A DNA stretch of 64,000 nt. It comes from Petunia secreta (taxonomy: Eukaryota; Streptophyta; Magnoliopsida; Solanales; Solanaceae). Positions 31,150 through 44,623 of this stretch are shown here, piece after piece. Location of the stretch: positions 1,155,001-1,219,000 of the forward strand of contig JARKIP010000065.1 of assembly GCA_029990175.1 (NCBI GenBank), read 5' to 3'. The position numbers and the translations under genes are program-made. The notes beneath the pieces are model-generated. The model saw nothing but the letters and a program-made list of their open reading frames with translations, was not told the DNA's origin and ran no database searches. Within the stretch, counting starts at the first letter, position 1. Each line of letters begins with the position of its first letter.

Positions 31150-33535
31150 TACATCCTCCACTTCATAAAATTGGTTCTCAGTATCTTCACTATCTTTCAT
31201 TTGCACATAGGCTTCCTATGCAATGTTGGCATTAGTGGCTTCAACTTCAGCATCAAGTGCATTGGCATTAGAATTTGCATTGGCATCAACTTCACCAGGA
31301 ACTACATTTGCATTACATTTGTATTGGTGGCATTGACAATGGCATCAACTTCATCATATTTACCCTTCTTTCTTAGAATTGAAGTGGTCTTTGCTTTGGT
31401 TACACAATCTATTGATTTTCTCTTCCTGCGCCACATCAACCACTTAGAAGGACGGTAAAAGCATTTGCATATTGTCCTCTTTGGTTTTTCCATTACGAGC
31501 TTAGCAACATTAGCCAATTGGGCCTCCATTGCTGTCAGCTTAGCGAGCACAACTCCCAAAGAAGAAACTTCATCAGTCGCACCGCCACATGAAGGACCTA
31601 CATCTTCACCAACAATTCCTCTACTAGCTCCAACAATATCTTCATCATTTCTGCCATCTTTTTCTCCATCTACATCCATAGCATCTTCACCAGCAGGATT
31701 CAAAACTGTCTTCTTGATGGATATAGCCCCTTCCAATTTAGCACTAAGAGCATCCATTGACGCGTCCTCAACTTCTTCTGCATATGACACATATTTTTTT
31801 CCACAAAGATCACACCTCGTAGTCATTAGAGAATAAGTAAGGGCACACAATATGGACAGAAGTTGAGCAAATAAATACTATTTCGTACAAAATAAATAGA
31901 TATTTAAGGTTAGTTAATTTAATGACATGAACATAGTGCAATGTTACCTTAATTTTATCTTCTCCTTCCAAAAATGGATCGAAGGATTTATGCACCATTT
32001 TTCTATACCATTTGAGCATTCGAGCGCACGGCATAGGAGACCCATCTGTCATTGAATCTCTCCTTCCAATGGCAGGAAAATGCTTCATTAATCCAAGCCT
32101 AAGATGAAAACTTATAATCAGAATACGACAAACGAAAACTTAAAAATCAACTAACAATTGGTTTATTGTATATTTACCAAGAATGTCCAGGGGAAGCCAA
32201 AAATAGCATATCCAGATGTTTTTCCTTTCATACTAAAGCTTTTATAATGCTTGGCCATGTCAATCTTGTGTTTCAGATATTCAATAGTCAGCCCAAAGGA
32301 CTCCCTGCACCCATGGATACCTGGAGAAGAACTCCATATCGTTAACCATAAAAATCTACTCCTTCTCAAATGTCTTTGGAGTATCCCTTGTTATCAATAT
32401 TGTGTGGAGAAACCAGAAAAGATACATCTTCAACTGTTCCTCTTTACTAAATCTTCTACTAGTTTTCAACAACCTCGCAAGCCTCGCCAATGTCACTTTA
32501 ACTCTTTCATCACTCCCACCTCTCTAAGTTAGTTTTTTTATAGAACCCCTCACCTTTCCTAAACACCTTCATCTTTGTTTTACTACTTGGTTTTATCCCA
32601 CACTCCAACTCAATCATAAGAGTAAACTCTTTAAGCCCAAAATATGTTGACTTCCCATCAACCAAGAACAAAACCTCACGATACATTTTATCTTTTATTC
32701 TACGTAGAAATAGGGGGTGGACCATATGTCCATTGAATTGTCTTAAAAAGGGGACATTTCAAGGAACTTCCCAAACACACCGTCCCTAAATCTCTTTAGT
32801 AGTCCCAGATTTTTCAACAGCTTGTTGAATTCATAAAAATTTTCTATGCTAAATATAACAGATATCTTAAATGGGAAAGAACGAAAATCATCAAGCCAAG
32901 GTCTAAGTCAATACCTTCGAATGTTGATTTTCTTGATGCATTGAGGAACTGATAAATGATCCAATTCACACTCAGGCTCTCTAGCTTGATCCGCTTCTTG
33001 ATCAATTCTTCATGACTTTCTTTTTTTACTTTTTTCTTCACTCTCTTCTTCACCTTCTTCTTCTTCATTGCTTTCTTCTTCACCAGTATGTTCTTCACCA
33101 CTTTCTTCTTCATCATTTACATCTTCTCATAATTTCTCTCCATTTCCTACCTCACCAACAGCAGCACTTTTTCCATCATCATCACCACTTTGATCCCTGC
33201 TTTCCTTAGTTTTTCCTGCTTCGGAGAGTTCATCCGATTGAAAAGTATCCATTTCTTCAGCTTGGGGTTCAACTCTTGCCTCTTCAACGATAGCTTTTGT
33301 AGAGCGGTCCTCTATGGTCTTTTCTGTCATGGGTTCCGTTTCACCAATTTCAGCATTTATTTCACCAGTTTCATCAACTGGAAATTGATTGTCATTTGTT
33401 GTTGGATTTTTTTCACTTTCACCAACTTCAGTTTCAGCAACTCTACACCTGTACTTTAGATTGCGCTTCTTAGCCTCTTTAACTTTTATTTTCATTCTTT
33501 TACTGTTTTATCGCTTGGAGGAGCTGTAGTGATTA
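31150..33535 (-). pseudogene. DUF1985/Ulp1-type element gene, copy B
   Basis: This is a multi-exon gene on the minus strand. The N-terminus is Lys/Glu-rich (MKIKVKEAKKRNLKYRCRV) and then acidic. A DUF1985-like region runs over about 32725-32163 (DKMYREVLFLVDGKSTYFGL; KSFSMKGKTSGYAIFGFPW). A GTAAATA donor near 32178 and a TTAG acceptor near 32100 join it to GLMKHFPAIGRRDSMTDG. A later exon (31850-31302) is acidic with a helical segment, LAKLTAMEAQLANVAKLV. Genes of this type usually end in a Ulp1 cysteine protease and travel with some MULEs. No Ulp1 domain is present here. Breaks: frame changes near 33505, 32450 and 31315, and a stop near 31215. Confidence 0.6.
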
Positions 33536-34042
33536 CCTTCGGTTTTGCCGTTGGTTTATCTACATACAAAAATATTCGCGACTTCAATAGACCCAGTTGA
33601 TAAACAACAATAACATAAATCAAGCAAATCAATAAACAACCAAAAAAAATTTGGACAAGGACAATAAATAAAAAAATCAAAATTTCTTCAAACAAAAAAA
33701 ACACCATTGATGTTTAAATATAAGTCCTTGAACTTGTAAAGAACCAAAAAAAATTAACTATACTATGATTTCTCACCTGATGAAATTGAAATTTCTTGAA
33801 GCTTCTTCAGCCGCTACTACAAATCTTCAAAAATTGAAAAAAATACGTAAAAAAATAAAAATATTGGTGTGGTTTATTGAAGAATCAAACTGAAACGTGT
33901 TGGACGTGGGAGGAGAAAAATACGGAAGAAGATGAAAATAATTTCGAAAAAATTGAAAAGAGGGAGAATTGATTTAAAGTAGTGTGGGTACCGGTTTAGT
34001 TATTTTGTCCCGCTAAAAGACCCGTTTTTCATATATATAAAA
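33476..34042 (-). promoter_or_regulatory. 5' region of the DUF1985-type gene, duplicated in copy A
   Basis: Leader and promoter of the gene to the left. About 560 bp match 28490-29070, including CGTGTTGGACGTGGGAGGAG and the end CGCTAAAAGACCCGTTTTTCA. Similarity ends there in both copies, so this may be the terminus of the mobile unit. Confidence 0.6.
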
Positions 34043-35424
34043 GAAGCAGTTAAACAGCTCATGGTTGTGCTGCATGCTTTCTGTCGGGGTACATCAAGTA
34101 TTTCACATATTTAGTGCTATAAATGTGTCATAATTTTTGAAGTAAATCGTGTACCTGTTGGGTTTTAATGGATTAACATGTTCATATACCCATAGTACCC
34201 TCCGTATTTTTTAATTATTGATGGGTATATCTGGAATTTCACATAACTTTGCTAAGTTTTTTTACCGTAACCCCAATCTTTTCTTGAAATTCATACCCTT
34301 TGTCAATCCCTCCGCCGAACAAATTGACCAAGGAGAACCAATCCGATAGAAGAATTAAGAGAAAGAATGTAGATTAAATTCCGTTGCTAAACCAAACCCA
34401 AAGAAAAAGAAAGCCGAAAAATGAATATTAAATTTTGTTGCTAAACCGAGAAACTCAAAAGAGATATCATTAAAACCGATGACATGCAACTCTTCAAAAC
34501 CATTTCTAAATCTCCAAATAACTCTTTCACAAGAACCATTGCTAAAATTGTATGAAAGTTATGAAATTTCATAATAAGTAAAAGGAATTGAAGCTAAAGA
34601 TGTAAAGTTGGGGGACATTTTTCTTTTTTAAGAGTGATATAACAAAAAATTCAAAAAAGTTTAGATCGTTACATTATGTATTTCTGGCAATTTGAGAATT
34701 AACAGACAAAGAAATGAAAGAAAGTAAGTAGAAGAAAGGAACATAATAATTCCTAGACCGCTTTTTCCTATGAGCTGTGTTAAGCTGGTTTTTTTGTTTA
34801 TCTACTTTTAAGTTTTTTTTCCCTCACTAACCCCTCTACTTTTGAAATGACTATTTGTTGCTTAACTGAAAAAATACAATTCCCTACAAAAAAGAAATAG
34901 ATGTCACAATGACATTCTAAATTATAAGGCACTGGGTAGAGCAATATTGACCCAACTTAAAGAAATGATATACGTAGTCTATATCTTCTAATTATTTTAA
35001 ATAACACTACCTTCCATAAGGAAATGGTAAAAAATTGTGAACAAATAATTCTAAGTGTTCAGATAACCAAAATGCTACATCCCATATGTGTAAGGTGCTA
35101 ATACATCGTTCACATTGGTAGAAAACAAAAAAACTGAAGTACAGAGAAAAATATTAAGTTTAAATATTCATCTTTCTATTCCTAATTCAAATAGGTTGTA
35201 CTATGAAGAAAATGATGAAATATGAATTTTTACGCTCTAAATTAGTTATGCTTTAAACTTCATGATATGTAATCAGGAAGGAAAAGAACATAATTTTATG
35301 TGTACAATATTATTAACTGTTCAAACAACATATAATACTATGAGAACTTTAGAGAGCAATCAATATTTTTGAATATATTAATGTGACATGCTAACATTCA
35401 TCCGGAAAGAGATCTAGGACATCC
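34043..35424. other. AT-rich intergenic DNA
   Basis: No gene, RNA or structured repeat that I can support. It ends at the ACTAA target site of the next element. Confidence 0.4.
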
Positions 35425-36107
35425 ACTAATGACACGATCCAGAATCTGGCTAGACCGTGCGGGCACCCCACATCCTCCCATAGACCCGTCGGGCGAACTC
35501 TTACCAACCAAATTAGGAAAATAAATATAAACCCAATTCATAAACAAGACAAAAGTTAGAAAAAAAACACAGCCATACTGATACCTCTATGCTGTAAAAA
35601 AGAAATTACAGCTGATTACTCAACATACTAGGTTTAGCGCTATGCAGACTAGACATCTAAGAGCAGGAAAGAAGACAAATACCTCCTCAAGGGAGCAAAC
35701 TGCAACTGAAATAATACCCATAAAACTGGTGGCCATCCTGAATAAAAGCTTGCTCACCCTGACAGCTGAAGTCGTCTTCGCTCCTGAACAACGTGGTGAA
35801 CTCAATCCTGGAGCGAACCTGCCGAAACGAAATAGATAGACAAGAAACAAACAACAAACAAGGGTGAGTCAAAAGGACTCAATAAGTGGGGCAGACTAGC
35901 CACCTCAAAGAATAGGATAGCTAGCCAGGGAGAAAGAAACAGATAAACCAAATTCCTCTTATTTAAATAGTGAAAAGGCAGAGCCAGATAATAACTGAAA
36001 ACACATATGGAATCATAAACTCATAAACAACCAGGGACATAAGATTGACAGAACATATAGGTTTTTAAGTATCCCGAACATATCAACAATCAGAAATACA
36101 TACTGTT

Positions 36108-36262
36108 GCGGCATGAAACCCGATCCATATATTTATACTGTCGCAGCGTGCGACCCGATCCGTATATTTATACTATCGCGGAGTGCGATCCGATCCATAT
36201 ATTTATACCGTCGCGGGGTGCGATCCGATCCATATATTTATACTGTCGCAACGTGCAACCCG
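36108..36262. repeat. 35-bp minisatellite in the LTR
   Basis: Four to five copies of a unit like CGATCCATATATTTATACTG-TCGCGGCGTG. The same array appears with fewer copies in the right LTR (about 42555-42680). Confidence 0.9.
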
Positions 36263-36409
36263 GAATACGAGCCAGAAATATATAGGCAAACGGAAATATG
36301 TCCACGACATGGTATACATACCGCATACACAAAACACAGCACAATAGTCACACACTAGTCAGTATGCGGTGCAATGAGATGGGATGCATGCGGTATGATG
36401 CAATGCAGT

Positions 36410-36640
36410 CACATGTGCCTGATACCTTCACCGGCTCGGGACTCTCATCGATTACCGGGAAGCATATGCAATAATGACCCTTCACCGGTGCGGGACTCTC
36501 ATCGCCAACCGGGAAGTATATGCAATAATGACCCTTCACCGGTGCGGGACTCTCATCGCCAACCGGGAAATATATGCAATAATGACCCTTTGCCGGCTCG
36601 GGACTCTCATCGATTACCGGAAAGTATATGCAATGGTCAA
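36410..36640. repeat. 54-56-bp minisatellite in the LTR
   Basis: Four copies of a unit built on AATGACCCTTCACCGG and GGGACTCTCATCG. The right LTR (about 42835-43060) and the plus-strand relative at 49200-49400 also carry this array. Open frames through it are translations of the repeat only. Confidence 0.9.
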
Positions 36641-38749
36641 AACCAGAGTGCAATGCTCATATGCTCAATGCAATACCAACAACAGCGCATAACATATAAT
36701 ATACAATGTAAATTCAAAGCTAAGGCGTAATGAGTACGCCTATCGGCAGCTACACAGGTAAAGAACACATGGTAGAATATCCACAAGGCCAAGGGCCTCC
36801 AAAGAAATGGATATAAACACTTACCTTGTTACAAAGTTAGCACTGCTAATCGAAAACCACTTTGTCCTTTGGATTCATTGCCAAACAATCTCACTCTATT
36901 TAATAAGCAGAAAAATATATCAAACTAGGCTAAAGACTTCATTCCTTACGTCTAAGGGCAATCCGGTTAGGAACCTGATACCCTGTTCGCATACGCAATA
37001 CGCAGGCCAGGCCTATGTACAGGGTTCAAAGTCACATAACCAAACCCTAAATAAATATGAGTACGAATAAATAATCAATTTCATTACCGGGGTCCAATTG
37101 TTCCTTTAAATTATCAGTTGAACTTATTAAAATGGTGTCTAATATTCCAAGTTTTACCGTCAAACATATTTAAACACACGTAATAAACTAAAATAATGCA
37201 TTAAGATCATTACCTGAATGTTTCGAGGTGAAAATTCTATCTTTCTCCGACTCTTTTCTCATTTTCTGGCATTTTTCTTTCCTATGCGTTCTCTCTGTAT
37301 TGTTTTGCTTACTGTTTCTGCTTCAGCTTTTCCTTACGACTTAAAGCCAAGGGATTAGGATCCCTTGACCACCGCCTCCTCTTTTAATTTGTTTTTGTCT
37401 TTTTTTTTTGTTTTCGTATTAAAATTAAAATGCAGTCCAACGAAATCTGGAATATTCCCAAATTTTTCAAGTAAGTCGTACAAAATATATGTAACACACT
37501 TGCTAAGGCAGATCTCAAATCGGACTCCCGAAACTCAATATGAAAATTAAATGGAAAAAGGTCAAATTATTTCACTTTCGGCATTTTAGCAGAAACTAGA
37601 CGAACAACCTCAAAATTCACTTTTGAAAGTTTACAAAAGTCATAAATAAACGAACCTAATGGCGCTTTCGGATTTCGAATCGGAGCTCATTCGCCAAAAT
37701 CGAGCTTGAAAATCTCTTTTTAATATTTATCGACAATAAAAACTGAAATCCCTTCCGATGCCTACCAAACGAAGTCTGATTTAGCTCAAATTTTATAGAT
37801 AAGTCTCAATGGACCTTATGAATATTTTAAAATTATCGGCACGTCAATCGGAGTCCTAACTTCTGAAATGACTAACCGAAGTCGTTTCATTCTCCTCCAC
37901 TTAAACTCTCAGTCGTCCTCGAACGAGCCTAAGTCTAAAGAAAAATTCGCATAGATATCAAAAGAACTAGCACGACTTTCATAAGCTACTCCACGGACAT
38001 TATCTAATGATTGCAGAATCAGAATTATAACACGAACAGTGAACTCTTAGAATAAAATATATCTGGATAATATGATAACACCATTGCCCAGATTATTCTG
38101 ACTAAGATGATCCTTACTCGATCAGGAGAGGCGAGTTTTACATTTTTGAAACAAAGATACACGGAACTTTGAATGGGTTAACATGATTAAGCTGATAATC
38201 ATCTCTTCGATATACCTTTTGATATAGAACATGTTGATGGAACTAAGAATTAGCTCACGCTTAATGCAATAGGGGGAGCTTTCGAAGTACCTTGTCACTA
38301 CACACTATAGAAGATTTGATAAAAGCTATATTATTTTTACGAACGCACTATGCAACATCTCAGTTGATGTTAGTGTTGTTCCGCAAGCTCCTTATGGGAA
38401 TGTAGTTACTCATATCCTAATGTATATCGAAGGTTCATCTGAACAGAGTCTATCATATCAGGATAAGGATCATGCAAATACTACTGGATAGTATGATGCA
38501 GACCAGGAATGATCTTCAGACTGAACATCTATTTCAGGGTATTGTCTTTGAATTGGAAATATTATGACTTGAAAAAGTGAAAATAAAAGAGACATGTAGT
38601 TGGACCATGAGCTGAGGCAGAATACCAGCAACAAAGTTGATTACATGTGCACTTATAACGCTAAAGTAACTTCTCAAAGAGTTGAGGTGTGAAGGAGATA
38701 TGCCAATGATGGATGGACGACAAGCTGCACTAGACCTTTAACTCTAAAT

Positions 38750-39066
38750 TTTCATGAAGTAAAACAACGTCAGTATGAGGATCCAGTTCTAGTTGAATAC
38801 AGACAGATAGCCAAAAGAAAATCGGAGTCACCATACAGCGTTACTACTGACGGTGTTCTCATGTATAAAGATAGACTTTGTGTTCCTGATGTTGCAGATT
38901 TACGTGTACAGATTATGATAGAGGCACATTATTCCAAATACACTTTTCATCAAGGTTAAACTAAGATGTACCATGATCTTAAGCAGATTTACTGGTGGGA
39001 CGGAATGAAGTGTGACATAGCAGAATTTGTAGCTTAGTGTTCTAATTGCCAGCAAGTTAAAGTCGT
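38750..39066 (+). pseudogene. Gypsy integrase N-terminal fragment, opposite strand
   Basis: The plus strand reads VKQRQYEDPVLVEYRQIAK, then DGVLMYKDRLCVPDVADLR, HYSKYTFHQG-stop-TKMYHDL and YWWDGMKCDIAEFVA-stop-CSNCQQVK. This is the linker and HHCC zinc finger of chromovirus integrases. The TAA near 38958 and TAG near 39035 make it dead. It runs against the orientation of the host element (minus), so it is either inverted or from another element inserted inside. Confidence 0.85.
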
Positions 39067-40199
39067 GTCATCTTTCCAGACTTTATGCTTTCAGCAGATA
39101 GGTACGTATATATGATCAGGTTGCCAGCTTATCTCTATCATTGTAGGTTTTTGTCGTGGCCCTAGGTTGGGTCGTGATAAAAGTTATATCAACGCCTTAG
39201 AGATTTAGTATTACCATTCAGTATTTGGAGGAAGACTCCTCCACTTAAAGCACAAATTCATGCAGCTATTTGAATAGGAATAATCATCCCCGTACAACCT
39301 GCTGGATTAAGAAATATTTAACTAAAACATGACGCGTCTCAGACCTAAGCTACCAAAAGACCCTCTCGAGTTGCCAAACAGCTGCAAAAATCGAGTTCAC
39401 AATTCCATACCCTTGCCATAAGAACCAGCGCCTGGTAGATCAACTCAAAGGTCAAATGACGCCTCTCATTAACCTTAGTAGCCCTAAAACACAATGTGCT
39501 TACCCGGCTACCTTGACACGCATTCTGGCTCAACACAAAGAACATCACAAGCGGCTACTAACCTCCCAACTCAGTAGTTCTGGAAAAAGAAGAGATGGCA
39601 ACAAACTGATGATAGAAATAATTAGAGCTTTAGGAGGCTCATCTTCTTATTTTCTTGGCTACCAGAGCTAGACTACTTTCGAGTCATGTTAGCTAAAGAA
39701 TAACAATTGAAGAAATAGACATTAAATGAGCTTCACGGAACAACGTCCATGCCAATTTAACCTTCTCATAAGAAGAAAACTCCAACAATTTATCAGTAAA
39801 CTCTTTTATAACTGAGAGAAGCTCAGAGAATAACATGACTTAACTAACATTTCGAACCAAGAGGAGACACGTAAATTGAATATTACTTACTTACACACTT
39901 TACACCGGAAGAAATGATAACACTTTCTGATGGTGACGAATAAGAATCCCACCATCCTATCAACACTGAGTTCCAAAGAAAGATAAACTAACTTGACATA
40001 ATAAGAGAAAGTGGTACAACAGGATGCCAAGCAGACAATACCGACATTCTCTCTCAAATTTCTCACATTTAAACCAGATCAACTAGGAGGATCTCGGAAA
40101 TGCCAGGAATAAAACATACAAGAGGCTCACCCCTCTACCGCAATCGATTCTTAATAAAAATGACATCCAAGAAAACCGTGGAAACATGATAAGACAACC

Positions 40200-41740
40200 A
40201 TTTCCAAATCGATCGGAAGAATCAATGCTTACACACATATAAGTGAGGAAGAAATACTTGGGTCTACTACATCAGATACCTCAGCATCCCACCAGACTGA
40301 CAGTTCATAGAACTACCTCTGTAGCTGAGCTGAGCCACCACCTTGATTATCATCTTCTGAAAAAAACCACTACCAACAAGCTCTCGACCTCTACTAAATC
40401 GTGGCATTTCTATGGCTGTGCAGGTGCCTGATGACGAGAGAAATGACGACTGCCTATTTGTCGGAGTAAGGAAAAACTCCCTAAAGAATAACCAGACTCA
40501 TTATAATAATAACACCTTTTCGCTAAAAATAGAAGCTAGAAATATTGTTGATAGCTGTAAAGAGAAGACTGAATCTGATCTTGACGAGCTACTTGCCCAC
40601 TCTAACAATCACGTAACACAAGCTGAGATAACCTGGAAAGTGATCTCCCAAAATAATCAGAACTCATACCTCCAAATGAGGTACCATGGTTGCCCACTAG
40701 GGCCACGGGATCTCTTGCTCTCCCGCTCTAACTCTTCCCGCTTTAACTTATGGTATGGCTAATACCTTTGAACAATATCAACAACAGCATTGAAGTCCCG
40801 ACCTCAATCTCTCGAGCCATCTAGGACCTTAAGGAAGGGGAAAGGTCATCAACAAATCTTTGAACCTTCTTAGAAGGCTCATGAACTAGATGTGGAGCAT
40901 ATCCAGCTTTCCTAGAGAATTGAATCTCATATTCTGAAATCGACAGGCTACCCTGTCCAATCAACTCAAACTGGCGACAATTTTCATTTCGCTCGCTGTG
41001 CGAAACGAACTTTTCCATAAATCTACTAAAAAAAATTCGCACCAAGTCAGCTTAGGCAAGCCTTGCCTAGCTGATAAGAAAATCGGTCCATCAATATAAG
41101 GCTGGACCCTGAATTCGGAAAGTAGTATAATCAACACTATACTGCTCGAGATAACCAAGAGCCTGAAGGATACATTGACATCATTTTAAAAAAAAAAAAT
41201 AAAATCATGAGGTTTATCTGATGAATTGCTTAAGAATATCAGAAGGTTCAACCGCGTAAAATAATACAACCTCTTTAGGCATTCGGACTGAACTGTTACC
41301 TCGGCTGGCTAACCAGCCAGAACAATTGGTGGCGCAACACATGCTGCCTCTGGAACATAATTTACTGAGGAAACATCAGGAACTAGAACAAGAGCTCTCT
41401 AAGTCCGAACATCTGCATATGCGGCGACCTGATAAGCTGCCTAGCGAATAATAGGTTCTTGCGGTATCCGCGTCGCCAAGATTCTCATAAAAGCTTCGTA
41501 GAGAGCCAAGGGAACCACAAGTTCCTGCTCCCTTGCCCATCGCGAGCTCGTACAGCTGGGACCTCCGTAACTAGATCGTCAGCACGATAAAAAGACTCAC
41601 AGGCTTCGTCGGTGCTAGCCCCAGGCTAGACTGCTTCGTCTTGAACTCATACCATTTGCTGATTTGTCGCACGAGGGTTCACAATTACCACGAAGTAATT
41701 AACGAAAATACTTTTGCATCCTAGACCGACGCACGATCAG
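40200..41740 (-). pseudogene. Chromovirus-like gag, degraded
   Basis: The most readable part (41045-40821) gives FMEKFVSHSERNENCRQFEL and QGSLSISEYEIQFSRKAGYA, a typical chromovirus gag (FxxKFxPxxxR ... QGSMSVxEYExxF). Further traces with stops lie upstream, including AFMRILATRIPQEP-like sequence near 41480. No clear nucleic-acid knuckle survives. Confidence 0.7.
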
Positions 41741-41844
41741 AAAAGAAGTAAGTAAAACTTCCTAAATTCCATCATAGCCTCTCGTAGATAAGTACAGACG
41801 TCTACGAACCTATCAGCGAGACTCTACTAAACACTGTCTTAGTC

Positions 41845-41877
41845 TGGATAGACTCTAAACGGGGCTCTGATACCAAC
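41845..41877 (-). promoter_or_regulatory. Primer binding site, initiator Met tRNA type
   Basis: TTGGTATCAGAGCC on the minus strand, directly after the LTR end CGTGTCA. It is the same in the plus-strand relative at 50049. Confidence 0.9.
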
Positions 41878-43710
41878 TGACACGACCTGGAATCCGGCTA
41901 GGCCGTGCGAGCACCCGACATCCTCCCCTAGATCCGTCGGCGAACCCTTACCAACCAAATTAAGAAAATAAATATAAACCCAACTCATAAACAAGACAAG
42001 ACTTAGAAAAAAAAACACAATCATACTGATACCTCTAAGCTGTACAAAACAAATTATATCTGATTACCCAACATACTAGGTTTAGGGCTATCCAGACTAG
42101 ACATCTAAGAGCAGGAAAGAAGACAGATACCTCCTGAAGGGAGAAAATTGCAACTGAAATAATACACATAAAACTGGTGGTCATCCTGAATAAAAGTTGG
42201 CTCACCCTGACAGCTGAAGTCGTCTTTGCTCCTGAACAACGTGGCGAACTCAATCCTGGAGCGAACCTGCCGAAACGAAATAGATAGATAAGAAACAAAC
42301 AACAAACAAGGGTAAGTCAAAAGGACTCAATAAGTGGGGCAGACTAGCCACCTCAAAGAATAGGATAGCTAGCCAGGGAGAAAAGAAACAGATAAACCAA
42401 ATTCCTCTTATTTAAATTATGAAAAGGCAGAGCCAGATAATAACTGAAAACATGTATGGAATCATAAACTCATAAACAACCAGGAACATAAGATTGACAG
42501 AACATATAGGTTTTTAAGTATCCCGAACATATCAACAATCAGAAATACATACTGTTGCGGCATGCAACCCGATCCATACATTTATACTGTCGCAGCATGC
42601 GACGCGATCAATATATTTATACTGTCGTGGCGTGCGATCCGATCCCTATATTTATACCGTCGCGGCGTGCAACCCGGAATACGAGCCAGAAATATATAGG
42701 CAAACTGAAATATGTCCACAACATGATATACATACCGCACACACAAAATACAGCAGAATAGTCACACAGTAGTCAGTATGCGGTGCAATGAGATGGGATA
42801 GATGCGGTATGATGCAATGCAGTCACATGTGCAATAATGACCCTTCAGCGGCTCGGGACTCTCATTGATTACCGGGAAGCATATGCAATAATGACCCTTC
42901 ACCGGCCAGGACTCTCATCGATTACCGGAAAGTATATGGAATAATGACCCTTCACTGTCTCGGGACTCTCATCGATTACCGGGAAGTATATAAAATAATG
43001 ATAGCCAGAGTAGAATGCTCAGATACTCGATTACCGGAAAGTATATGGAATAATGACCTTTCCCCGGCTCTTTTCTCATTTTCTGGCATTTTTCTTTCCT
43101 ATGCGTTCTTTCTGTATAGTTTTGCTTACTGTTTCTGCTTCAGCTTTTCCTTACGACTTAAAGCCAATGGATTAGGATCCCTTGACCACCGCTTCCTCTT
43201 TTAATTTGTTTTTGTCTTTTCTTTTTTTTCGTATTAAAATTAAAATGCAGTCCAACGAAATTCGGAATATTCCCAAATTTATCAAGTAAGTTGTAAAAAA
43301 TATATGTAACACACTTGCTATGGTGGATCTCAAATCGGACTCCCGAAACTCAATATGCAAATTAAATGGAAAAAAGGTCAAATTATTTCACTTTCGACAT
43401 TTTAGCAGAAACTAGACGAACAACCTCAAAATTCACTTTTGAAAGTTCACAAAAGTCACAAATAATCATACGAACCTAATGGCGCTTTCGGATTTTGAAT
43501 CGGAGCTCATTCGCCAAAACCGAGCTTGAAAATCTCTTTTTAATATTTATCGACAATAAAAACTGAAACCTTCTTCCGATTCCTACAAAACGAGGTCTGA
43601 TTTTGCTCAAATTTTACAGATAAGTCTCAATGGACCTTACGAATATTTATAAATTATCAGCACGCCAATCGGAGTCCTAACTTCCGAAACGACTAACCGA
43701 GGTCGTTTCA
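41878..43710 (-). repeat. 5' LTR (right copy), 1.83 kb
   Basis: Colinear with the left LTR, except for a deletion of about 0.6 kb at about 43065, where TGACCTTTCCCCGGCTC runs into TTTTCTCATTTTCTGG. Both minisatellites are present in altered copy number. Confidence 0.9.
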
Positions 43711-43715
43711 ACTAA

Positions 43716-44623
43716 ACTTAGAAAAGAAAGTTTATCACTGATGCATATAAAACTCACTAAACGCTAACAAAATTTAAGTTTAATATTACCGATATATGAG
43801 CTGAATATCTACTCCTGTGCTTTTTTAGGACAAGAATGAGGAAAAATCAAGGTGACATGCAACAAAGTCTTGATAAAGTGTTGCTTAACATATGAGGCTA
43901 CTCGCATGATTCATTATCGTCTGCAATACACACTGTTTAACAATTTTATAACAATTACAAATAAGATGAGGTTGTTCGTTGCATATCCCTCTATTTTCCT
44001 TTGAACTTATATTTAATATCTAAAAAATGTACTTTTTATCTCAATTTTATTTTGTTTGTATGGATTTCTAAGAAATAATTTATCTACGCAAGTTTTGATA
44101 ATGTGTAAAAGATAATATGTTGGGTATTCTATAATGATGAAAGATTAGTGGGTATAAACTTAAAATTCATAATTTCAAGTTTCCAAATGAAAATAATACT
44201 CCCTAAAATACAAGCAATCTAGCATATCAAAGAATGACGAAGCTCACTAAAATTAACAAAAATGATAACATATATATTAAAAGATAATCTCTCATCATAT
44301 CAAAGTATGTATATTAGAAATGATAAAAGGAAGCTTAATAAATACTTATATTTGTTTCTAATTATTGTAAATCTCGAAAAAATTGGTTTAAAATACTCAA
44401 ATAAACCAGTTGGTCTGGTCAATTAACAAATGGCAGTTCTCATAGAGATTATTTAAACAGAGAAGTACTTAATTCAAGTATTTAAAATGCTGATCAAATT
44501 TCATGCGTTTTGAACCTCGAAAAGCGAAAAGTTTCACATAAATTGAGACGATAAGAGTATATATTTAAGAATCTCCACTGCTATTGGGCCCGGAATACCC
44601 CGGGCGTTCCGGCACCTAATATA
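43716..44623. other. AT-rich intergenic DNA
   Basis: No supported feature. A GC-rich phrase (GGGCCCGGAATACCCCGGGC) at 44586-44605 is a short imperfect palindrome. Confidence 0.4.

Larger units (their letters stand above)
35430..37889 (-). repeat. 3' LTR (left copy), 2.46 kb
   Basis: Read in the minus direction, it starts TGAAACGACTTCGG and ends CGTGTCA. It contains two minisatellites (36108-36262 and 36410-36640). Compared with the right LTR it keeps about 0.6 kb (near 36645-37250) that the right copy has lost. Confidence 0.9.
35430..43710 (-). mobile_element. Chromovirus-like Ty3/gypsy element (dead, rearranged)
   Basis: The minus-strand element has LTRs at 35430-37889 (3' LTR) and 41878-43710 (5' LTR). 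The target duplication ACTAA lies at 35425-35429 and 43711-43715. Minus-strand LTRs begin TGAAACGAC and end CGTGTCA. The PBS is next to the right LTR and the purine tract GTGGAGGAGAA next to the left one. The internal region is only about 4 kb. It holds a degraded minus-strand gag and a plus-strand integrase fragment, with most of pol missing. Confidence 0.9.

Noticed and set aside
32844..33209. Lys-rich minus frame and His/Leu-rich plus frame as separate proteins
   Set aside because: Low-complexity GAA/AAG repeats of the acidic/basic segment of the DUF1985-type gene. The plus frame is its shadow.
36113..36730. Open frames of 81-118 residues on both strands with regular peptide repeats
   Set aside because: They are translations of the LTR minisatellites. 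The frames change between LTR copies and read on both strands.
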